NCBI GenBank assembly: GCA_966250375.1 | Contig: CBINHE010000027.1 | Span: 1-44,883, forward strand | DNA from: CAMLDH01 sp966250375 | Lineage (GTDB): Bacteria > Pseudomonadota > Gammaproteobacteria > Burkholderiales > Burkholderiaceae_D | Direction: 5' to 3' | Length of the DNA: 44,883 nt | Shown: one piece after another, positions 33,572 to 39,855 of the stretch | Layout: the number at the start of each line of letters is the position of its first letter | Numbering within the stretch: the stretch's first letter is position 1 | Notes under the pieces: model-generated | The model's database searches: none | Told to the model about the DNA's origin: nothing | The model's input: the letters and a program-made list of their open reading frames with translations, nothing else | Made by a program: the position numbers and the translations under genes

Positions 33572-33628
33572 ATACCAATCTGAATCCATAACGCGGCATG
33601 AAATCGCGTTATGGATTCAGATTGGTAT
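33572..33628. repeat. 24-bp perfect inverted repeat between convergent copA and TauE genes
   Basis: Arms 33572-33595 and 33605-33628 are perfectly complementary over 24 bases, with a 9-base loop GCATGAAAT. The right arm reaches the first base of the stop codon of the permease gene. There is no T-run, so it is not a classic terminator, though so strong a hairpin would stop decay or transcription from either side. A degenerate relative lies at 44801-44855, so it is probably a repeated extragenic element. Confidence 0.75.
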
Positions 33629-34431
33629 TACTTGAACGCCTTGTAAACCATATACGTCGCCAGTCCGTACAGCGCCATCGCAAAGATTTTCCTCAGCGGC
33701 TTTACCGACAAGCTATGCGCAGTCTTCGCTCCCAGCGGCGCCGTCGTCACGCTTGCCAATGAGAGGACCAGCAATGCAGGCAGATAGATGAATCCCAGCG
33801 ATCCCGGCGGCAGATTCGGCATATTCATCCCGTAATAGATATTCGACAGCGTGCCCGCCAGCGCAATCGGAAAACCCAGCGCCGCACTAGTCGCAACAGC
33901 GTTGTGGATTTTGACATTACACCATGTCATGAACGGCACGGACACGAAACCGCCGCCGGCGCCAACCAGACCGGCCAACACACCGATCACACTGCCCGCG
34001 CCGAGCATGCCAGGCGCATTCGGCAATTCACGCGATGCGGAGGGCTTTTTATTCAGCAGCATTTGTGTTGCCGACAATGCGACGAAGCCGCCGAAAAACA
34101 TCGCCAGTGCAGATGAATTCATTTGCTTGCCTAGCCATGGACCGATCCATGAGCCAATCAGAATGCCGGGCGCAAGCAGCTTCACGATACGCCACGACAC
34201 GGCGCCGCGTTTGTGATGCGCATGCACCGATGAGATCGAGGTAAACAAGATAGTCGCAAGCGATGTCGCAATCGCCATATGGACGATCAATTCTTGCGGA
34301 AAGTCTTTTGCCGTCAGCAGCAGCGTAATGAACGGCACCATCAACATGCCACCGCCGATGCCGAGCAAACCCGCAGCGAAACCAACCGCGGCGCCCAGGA
34401 TGAGAAATGCAAGAATCAGGCTGACATCCAT
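33628..34431 (-). CDS. TauE/SafE-family membrane permease
   Basis: A 267-residue integral membrane protein with about eight hydrophobic segments and two repeated signatures, 'GFAAGLLGIGGGMLMVPF' (about residues 17-34) and 'GVLAGLVGAGGGFVSVPF' in the second half. That is the DUF81/TauE/SafE fold. The family exports sulfite, sulfoacetate or other small anions; the substrate here is unknown. It begins three bases after the EVE-domain gene stop and is in an operon with it. It converges on copA, and the two stops are separated by the 24-bp hairpin. Confidence 0.88.
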   Translation of the reverse strand: MDVSLILAFLILGAAVGFAAGLLGIGGGMLMVPFITLLLTAKDFPQELIVHMAIATSLATILFTSISSVHAHHKRGAVSWRIVKLLAPGILIGSWIGPWLGKQMNSSALAMFFGGFVALSATQMLLNKKPSASRELPNAPGMLGAGSVIGVLAGLVGAGGGFVSVPFMTWCNVKIHNAVATSAALGFPIALAGTLSNIYYGMNMPNLPPGSLGFIYLPALLVLSLASVTTAPLGAKTAHSLSVKPLRKIFAMALYGLATYMVYKAFK

Positions 34432-34434
34432 CCG

Positions 34435-34908
34435 TTATTTCCCGTCATTATTGAGCAGGTGCTGGATGATACAGCGCCATTCAGCAGGTGCAACCGGGGT
34501 AATGGAAAGACGGTTGCCGCGCTTGAGTATTTGCATGTCCTCCAGCGCCGCTTGCGCCCGTAATTCGGATAGCGCGATCAGCCGGGTCTTTTTGACGGCC
34601 CGCACGTCGACCAGCATCCAGCGCGGATTTTCACGCGTCGCTTTGACGTCGAAATATTTACTCTGCGGATCGAACTGCGTCGGGTCAGGATAAGGTGTAC
34701 TCGCGACCTCGGCCAATCCTGCAATGCCCGGTTCGGCACAACTGGAATGATAGAACAGCACGCCATCGCCAATGCACATCGCGTCGCGCATGAAGTTCCG
34801 CGCCTGATAGTTGCGCACGCCGGTCCATGGCACCACCTGATTGCGCGATGCCAGCGCATCGTCGATGCTCACCTCGCCGGGTTCCGATTTCATTAGCCAA
34901 TATCGCAT
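34435..34908 (-). CDS. EVE-domain protein
   Basis: The 157-residue protein is a single EVE domain. It opens with 'YWLMKSEPGEVSIDDAL' and contains 'WTGVRNYQARNFMR', 'GDGVLFYHSSC', 'GIAGLAEV' and 'DVRAVKK', all typical. EVE domains are PUA-like folds that bind modified bases in DNA or RNA; the cellular role of this stand-alone form is not settled. The gene starts 40 bases past the 6S RNA terminator and could be read by read-through from it. It is translated just before the TauE/SafE gene. Confidence 0.9.
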   Translation of the reverse strand: MRYWLMKSEPGEVSIDDALASRNQVVPWTGVRNYQARNFMRDAMCIGDGVLFYHSSCAEPGIAGLAEVASTPYPDPTQFDPQSKYFDVKATRENPRWMLVDVRAVKKTRLIALSELRAQAALEDMQILKRGNRLSITPVAPAEWRCIIQHLLNNDGK

Positions 34909-34947
34909 CTTGTATTTCTAAATAATGGCGTTCTACACGAACAGACG

Positions 34948-34981
34948 TAAAAAAAGCGGCTGCATAATTATGCAGCCGCTT
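34948..34981 (-). terminator. Intrinsic terminator of 6S RNA
   Basis: AGCGGCTGCATAATTATGCAGCCGCT is a near-perfect palindrome over 34954-34981; on the minus strand it runs into a T-run (complement of 34949-34955). It sits a few bases past the closing stem of 6S RNA. Confidence 0.92.
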
Positions 34982-34984
34982 ATA

Positions 34985-35165
34985 AATCCAGTCCCGCCTG
35001 TGCCGCTTTGCCGGCATCCCGAACCAAAACGGTTCAAGGTGGTCGCAGTTAGTTCAATTTCGGGTTCATCGGACTAGCGATGCGCACTCCCATCGAACAA
35101 AATTCCGCAACCGATGCGCATAAATGGTTCAAGGAATATATGGCAATCGCGAACACGGCAGGAGA
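34985..35165 (-). ncRNA. ssrS: 6S RNA
   Basis: The minus-strand sequence from about 35165 to 34985 (about 180 bases) matches the 6S plan: a 5' arm with CCTGCCGTG, the central bubble region, and a 3' half that is close to E. coli 6S ('AACTGCGACCACCTTGAACC', then GGTTCGGGATGCCGGC and a closing GGCGGGACTGG). 6S RNA binds sigma-70 RNA polymerase as a promoter mimic in stationary phase, and product RNAs are made from it on outgrowth. It lies after zapA, the conserved zapA-ssrS order. A sigma-70 promoter and an intrinsic terminator frame it. The ends are accurate only to a few bases. Confidence 0.9.
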
Positions 35166-35171
35166 TTCGAA

Positions 35172-35199
35172 GTCTACTCCAATCGACACGCATGTCAAA
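35172..35199 (-). promoter_or_regulatory. Sigma-70 promoter of 6S RNA
   Basis: On the minus strand TTGACA (complement of 35194-35199) and TAGACT (complement of 35172-35177) are 16 bases apart, which places the start near 35165, where the 6S 5' arm begins. The remaining bases up to zapA hold only a TGCGCTGCAGCGCA palindrome (35243-35256). Confidence 0.75.
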
Positions 35200-35339
35200 C
35201 AATTTTAACGATTGGGGCAGAGGAGCCGTCAAGGCTTTGTGATGCGCTGCAGCGCAACGAATTACGCGGCTGGCGAGGTTCTGTCTTCGACACTATAGAG
35301 AGAGGCGGTTAAGTACAGCAGTACTCTATCCTCGATAAA

Positions 35340-35651
35340 TCAGAAGAGGTTTTCTTGCGGCGCGAGCGCTGCATCCAGCATTGCATGCATAGTGGAAATT
35401 TTCTGTCTTACTTCGGCCATCGTCATTCCCACCAGCGGTCCTTCCGGCGATTTAGTCGCGAGCAGTTCCGCTGCAATTCCGAGCGCAGCCATCACTGCAA
35501 TCCGATCGTTTCCCTTGACCTTGCCAGTATCTCGAATCGCACGCATTTTGTCGTCTAAGTAAGCGACCGCTTCTCGTAGCGCCTCCTCTTCGCCTTCCTT
35601 GCACGCCAACTTGTATGTATTTCCCATGATCGAAACATCCAGTTGACTCAT
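35340..35651 (-). CDS. zapA: Cell division protein ZapA
   Basis: A 103-residue ZapA-family protein that starts MSQLDVSIMGNTYKLACKEG. It has the N-terminal beta-strand globular head and a long C-terminal helix that forms the tetramer coiled coil. ZapA crosslinks FtsZ filaments and stabilises the division ring at midcell. Its start overlaps the stop of the upstream ZapB-like gene in an ATGA, so they are translationally coupled. 6S RNA follows in the same direction, as in many proteobacteria. Confidence 0.93.
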   Translation of the reverse strand: MSQLDVSIMGNTYKLACKEGEEEALREAVAYLDDKMRAIRDTGKVKGNDRIAVMAALGIAAELLATKSPEGPLVGMTMAEVRQKISTMHAMLDAALAPQENLF

Positions 35652-35863
35652 GCGGCCTCCTCATCCGTTTCAGGCACCGGCATATTCTCCAATAGAACGG
35701 ATACGCGCTGATGCGCCTCCTGCATCCGTCTGGATAAATCGGCATTTTCAGCAGCGAGCGCTGTCATCGTCAGACGCAGGTCCGCATTCTCACGACGAAG
35801 TGACTGCGCCAGCGCAGCCAATTCGTCGATTTTTTCGGAGAGTTGTTGAAAATCAGAAATCAT
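35648..35863 (-). CDS. ZapB-like coiled-coil protein
   Basis: The 71-residue protein is almost wholly a coiled coil with heptads ('FQQLSEKIDELAALAQSLRREN', then 'LAAENADLSRRMQEAHQRV'), like ZapB of E. coli, which bridges the FtsZ ring and the MatP-bound chromosome. The ATG at 35863 is chosen because a sigma-70 promoter ends six bases before it. A TTG-led in-frame extension upstream overlaps that promoter. The four-base overlap with zapA supports a shared division role. Sequence identity to ZapB is low in such short coils, so the name is by structure and context. Confidence 0.8.
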   Translation of the reverse strand: MISDFQQLSEKIDELAALAQSLRRENADLRLTMTALAAENADLSRRMQEAHQRVSVLLENMPVPETDEEAA

Positions 35864-35869
35864 CTCGTC

Positions 35870-35899
35870 ACTATAGTGGTGCAATGGAATTTCCGTCAA
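35870..35899 (-). promoter_or_regulatory. Promoter for the zapB-like/zapA operon
   Basis: TTGACG (complement of 35894-35899) and TATAGT (complement of 35870-35875) are 18 bases apart on the minus strand. Only six bases (GACGAG) lie between the -10 and the ATG, so transcription should begin at or next to the start codon. That predicts a leaderless or nearly leaderless mRNA. Confidence 0.6.
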
Positions 35900-36002
35900 T
35901 AGATTCAGTGACTTGGTGATGTGTTTTCAAGACATGTCTCATGCTTATGGAAACTTCAATGTCAATGGAGGTGCAATTGATGAATAAACATGCGCCCATC
36001 CG

Positions 36003-36031
36003 TTGCATGAATCTGTCCCACCCAATAAAAT
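36003..36031 (+). promoter_or_regulatory. Promoter of tRNA-Ala
   Basis: TTGCAT (36003-36008), 17 bases, TAAAAT (36026-36031). The expected start, near 36038, lies four bases before the mature tRNA. Confidence 0.6.
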
Positions 36032-36041
36032 TATTCGTCAT

Positions 36042-36117
36042 GGGGTGGTAGCTCAGTTGGGAGAGCGCTGCGTTCGCAATGCAGAGGTCGGGAGTTCGAT
36101 CCTCCTCCGCTCCACCA
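36042..36117 (+). tRNA. tRNA-Ala(CGC)
   Basis: A 76-base cloverleaf with encoded CCA. The acceptor stem GGGGTGG pairs with CCGCTCC and includes the G3:U70 pair that marks tRNA-Ala. The D-arm is GCTC/GAGC, the anticodon stem CTGCG/TGCAG encloses TTCGCAA (anticodon CGC, 36075-36077), and the T-arm is GGGAG TTCGATC CTCCT. It reads GCG codons. It stands alone between the division genes and the AddA gene. Confidence 0.97.
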
Positions 36118-36561
36118 AAAAAGCATTTTTTACTATGATTTGGCACCACCAAATTTATTAAGTTATTGTTGCTCGAGCGGGCGCTCCAACACCATGTCTT
36201 ACCCCCCCTTCGAGTTCAGCTAGGCTACCCGCCTGAAAACAATGGCAACACGCCGGGGCTCCACCCTGCGCTCACTATCGCAGTAACGTGACGGCGTTTG
36301 TTTCTCTACATCATCGATTTCGGCGTTATACGCCTCGAAAGCACGGCCTCGAGGCTTGCGCACTCGACCAGAGGTGTGCGCGCCTGCAAAAGTTCCCATG
36401 CCATACCCGATACGATATGGGTGGGAACGCACACCAGCGCCACATTGACTACCGGCTGATCGCGCACATGCGCCACAGCCAGGAAACGTTGCAACTTGCC
36501 GAGCAGCAAGTCAAGCATCCGGGGCGACGTACGACACCAGCCCCCTCCTTGATCAGAACTA
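36118..36561. other. 444-base stretch after tRNA-Ala, possible decayed gene
   Basis: No intact gene is supported. On the minus strand two frames look protein-like in turn: 36306-36518 (with 'VVNVALVCVPTHIVSGMAWELL') and 36220-36432 (with 'AYNAEIDDVEKQTPSRYC'). They overlap in different frames, as a frameshifted remnant would, but I recognise no family. There is no T-run terminator after the tRNA. Sites next to tRNA genes are common integration points, but no integrase or repeated tRNA end is seen here. Confidence 0.35.
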
Positions 36562-39500
36562 TCACTCCATTTCCAAGAGTTGCCCTTCGCCCGTAATCAG
36601 AGCTGCCTGAATTTTCTTTCCAGTAAATATTGCCTCTGCTGCCGCGCAATAGTCCGCCATCTGCGACTGATAAGCGACGCGCTCGCTATCGAGCACCTTG
36701 CGCTTGTAGTCCAGTATCCATACTTCCTCATCAAACACCACCAGCCGATCGAAACGCATTAGCTCACCGCCGCGCACGACATCGAGTTCGTTATGCGCAG
36801 CGCGATATTGCGCCGGGTCGTAAAACCGTTCCAGTGCCGGCTGCGACAAAATGACAAGCGCCTGTTCACGCACGATGATTGCCAACGCATGCGAACACCG
36901 TAACCAATGCGCAATCGTTTCCGCATCGGGTATATCAATCGGCCAGGCATGTGCATGCGTCAGGCGTTCCAGCAATGCGTGCAACGCGATGCCTTCATCG
37001 GCGGCAGAGGAATTCACTTGAGATGCAAGTGCAGGCAGCGCAGCTGCAAGCGCCGGTGGCGCGAATATGGGCAGGTCGAAATTTTCTTCAACCGTATCAG
37101 CAGCACTATCTGACAACACAGCATCGCATTCAATCTCTGGCACCATATGCAACCGCGCGTACCAACTATGTTCCGTCACGCCATCCGGCGCGGCATTTTT
37201 GGTGTTAGCGACGCCGCTCACGATCAGCAATTCCTTGGCACGGGTTGCCGCCACATACAACAGATTCCAGTCTTCCTGCGACTTGAAATTTTCTTCGGCG
37301 ATAAACAATGCGTCGCGCGCAATACCGCGTTCTACCTTGCGTCCGAACGCGGAGAAATGCGTCGGCGCTTCCGCGTCTTGCGGCCAGTCGCACAAGATGC
37401 CGATATCGTCGCGCGCCGGCTCGCTATTATTGGCGTCCAGCAGAACGACTATCCTCGCCTCCAGCCCCTTCGCGCTGTGGATGGTCAGAATGCGTACCGC
37501 ATCGATCGCCGCATCGATATTCGCTTCGTCGGGAGCATCGTTTTGCGCGCCCTTTTGCAGCGTTTTGAGCGCGTCGATAAATTTCGGCAAACTTGGATAG
37601 CGACCTGCATCCAGATTCAATGCAAGTTCGATGAATGCCTCGATATTGCCGATCACCTGACTGCGCACCAGAAACGGGGCCGATTGCGCGTAACGCGCAA
37701 CCAACTGACTGTCGTGCAAAATCTGGTCGAGCAAGTCGTGCACCGGCAGATGCAATGCGGCGTACAACCATTTTTCCAACAGTCCTGCCGCACGCTGGAT
37801 CGGTTCCGAGGCGCCTTCCATCGCCGCCGCTTGCAAACGCGACCACCAGCCGCGCTCATTGCGCTGCGCAAGTGCAATTAAATCATCGTCGGCGGCGCCG
37901 ATGATGGGGCACTTCAAGACATGCGCCAGCGCGCGGTTGTCACCTGGCGTGATCAGGAACGTCAGCAGCGCGATCAAGTCCAGTATCTCCAGCGACTCCA
38001 GCAATCCGCCGCGTTTGTCGGATACAAATGGAATACCCGCCTCGCGCAACGCGCGTTCATACGCGACCAAATGCGTGCGCTTTTTGACCAGCAGCATCAC
38101 ATCTGACCACGGTACGTTGCTGCCTTGACTGGACAGTTCCCGCTTCGCACGCAAAATTGCCTGCGCCACCGCACGGCCTTCATCGAGACGGCGCGCATCT
38201 TCCTCTTCTTCGCGCGGCGCTGCCAATGGATCGCGCAACGCCAGTATCGAGGAGCCGCTCTGTTCAATTTTTTCCGTCTGGGTCAAAGGCAGGCGCCAGA
38301 CTGCGCCTTCGATTTCCGCCAGCGTCGTTTGCGGCGAGAAGATCGGGTTTCTTTCCAAACCGGCATTCAACATATTGACGATAGCCGGCGCATTGCGACG
38401 CGTCTGATTGGTACGCAACACCGATGCCCCCTGCGCTTGCAACAAATCGCGTGCCGCCAAAAATACGCGCGGTTCGGCGCGACGGAAACGATAGATCGAT
38501 TGCTTCGGATCGCCGACAATGAATACGCTCGGCTTGCCAGTGTCGTCGCCGTATGCATTCAGCCATGCGCGCACGATGCTCCATTGCAGCGGATTGGTAT
38601 CCTGGAATTCATCAAGCAGAATATGCTTGTAGCGCGCGTCCAGACGGCTTTGCAGATACGCTGCGTGTTCTTCATTGGTCAGCAAGCGATAGGCTTGCCA
38701 TTCGAGGTCGGCAAAATCGAATACGCGCTGTTCAGCCTTCACCGCCTGGTACTGATCGATAAATGCAGCTCCCACGATGAACAAGGCTGCATTCAATTCC
38801 AGTACGGCGGGTTCGAAACTGCGTCTTTGAAACTGCTTCAACGCTTCACCGACGAGATTGAACTCGTCATCGAACACTGTGACGCCATCGCGGCCGAAGT
38901 GGTTTTCCAGCGCCTTCTTCAGGTCGTTGGTCTTCAGGTTCTTGCGGAAGTCGCCATTGCCATCAAAAAATTGATGGCACAAATCGCTGAAGCTGGCTAA
39001 AGAAGCGCCTGCAGTGAGCGCACTTTCGATTGCCGTCGCGCGCTTCTGATTGGTTTGCGTACCCTGCCCCAGCAGCCGTGCGATATTTGTGATGCGCGCT
39101 GTCAGCTTGTCGTCGTCCCATAATTGCAGGCGCGCATCGCACTCGCCATCTTCACCGCATAACTGTTGCAGCCATGCCAGCGGTTCCCCGGTTTGCGTGG
39201 CCGCCCACCATTCCGCACGCTTGCCGACAAATGCATCCAGCAGCTTTTTCGCTTGCCAGTCACCGATCGACTCATACAACGTCAACAACGCAGTCTTGAT
39301 GTCATGCTTGCCGCTTTCATTCAAACTCTGCATGAATCTACCGTAGGTCTCGGTCAGAAGCTCGCCGCTTGCTTCCGTCAGCGAATACCCGTGCGGCACG
39401 CCGGAACTCAACGGTGCAATCTGGACTAGGCGCGCAAACCAACTGTGAAAAGTATCGATCGATAGCGCTTGCGGGCTAGACAGTACCCTTTCATACAGGC

Positions 39501-39855
39501 CGCGCGCCACCGGCATTAACTTATCGAGTTGCACTTGGTCCACGCCGCGCTCCTGCAACATCGTGCGGACCGCCGCGTCCGGTTGCAGCGCGAGGTCGCG
39601 CAGCAATTGCATCAGCCGCTCGCGCATTTCCTGCGCGGCCTTGCGCGTGAAGGTAATCGCCAACAATTCCGACGGTTCGGTCCCGGACAGTAACAAGCGT
39701 AGAACGCGAGCCACCAGCAGCCATGTCTTGCCGCTGCCGGCGCATGCTTCAACCACCACCGAATGGCGCGGGTCGCACGCAGTGTGCGTGAACTGTCGGG
39801 CGCTGGCGGTCTCGCCATTGATTTCATAAGCGCACGGCGGCTGTTGAACACTCAT
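36562..39855 (-). CDS. AddA-type UvrD/Rep helicase-nuclease
   Basis: A 1097-residue superfamily 1A helicase with a C-terminal RecB-like nuclease. Helicase motifs are Walker A 'EACAGSGKTWLL' (about residues 40-51), 'AITFTRKAAQEMRERL', Walker B 'ILLDEFQDTNPLQW', 'IVGDPKQSIYRFRRAEP', and 'TIHSAKGLEARIVVLLD'. The nuclease core is 'FDRLVVFDEEVWILDYKRK' with the PD-(D/E)XK acidic residues. AddA with AddB digests double-strand break ends to a recombination site and loads RecA. The ATG at 39855 shares its A with the TGA of the upstream addB-like gene, so coupling is tight. AGGGGG precedes the start. A longer start at 39903 is less likely. Confidence 0.9.
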   Translation of the reverse strand: MSVQQPPCAYEINGETASARQFTHTACDPRHSVVVEACAGSGKTWLLVARVLRLLLSGTEPSELLAITFTRKAAQEMRERLMQLLRDLALQPDAAVRTMLQERGVDQVQLDKLMPVARGLYERVLSSPQALSIDTFHSWFARLVQIAPLSSGVPHGYSLTEASGELLTETYGRFMQSLNESGKHDIKTALLTLYESIGDWQAKKLLDAFVGKRAEWWAATQTGEPLAWLQQLCGEDGECDARLQLWDDDKLTARITNIARLLGQGTQTNQKRATAIESALTAGASLASFSDLCHQFFDGNGDFRKNLKTNDLKKALENHFGRDGVTVFDDEFNLVGEALKQFQRRSFEPAVLELNAALFIVGAAFIDQYQAVKAEQRVFDFADLEWQAYRLLTNEEHAAYLQSRLDARYKHILLDEFQDTNPLQWSIVRAWLNAYGDDTGKPSVFIVGDPKQSIYRFRRAEPRVFLAARDLLQAQGASVLRTNQTRRNAPAIVNMLNAGLERNPIFSPQTTLAEIEGAVWRLPLTQTEKIEQSGSSILALRDPLAAPREEEEDARRLDEGRAVAQAILRAKRELSSQGSNVPWSDVMLLVKKRTHLVAYERALREAGIPFVSDKRGGLLESLEILDLIALLTFLITPGDNRALAHVLKCPIIGAADDDLIALAQRNERGWWSRLQAAAMEGASEPIQRAAGLLEKWLYAALHLPVHDLLDQILHDSQLVARYAQSAPFLVRSQVIGNIEAFIELALNLDAGRYPSLPKFIDALKTLQKGAQNDAPDEANIDAAIDAVRILTIHSAKGLEARIVVLLDANNSEPARDDIGILCDWPQDAEAPTHFSAFGRKVERGIARDALFIAEENFKSQEDWNLLYVAATRAKELLIVSGVANTKNAAPDGVTEHSWYARLHMVPEIECDAVLSDSAADTVEENFDLPIFAPPALAAALPALASQVNSSAADEGIALHALLERLTHAHAWPIDIPDAETIAHWLRCSHALAIIVREQALVILSQPALERFYDPAQYRAAHNELDVVRGGELMRFDRLVVFDEEVWILDYKRKVLDSERVAYQSQMADYCAAAEAIFTGKKIQAALITGEGQLLEME

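Noticed and set aside
35871..36152. A minus-strand open frame of 93 codons across tRNA-Ala
   Set aside because: Its 'EEDRTPDLCIANAALSQLSYHP' stretch is the well-known spurious translation of the antisense strand of a tRNA gene.
36118..36561. Integrative element at tRNA-Ala
   Set aside because: There is no integrase, no repeated tRNA 3' end and no cargo; the flanking genes are ordinary chromosomal ones.
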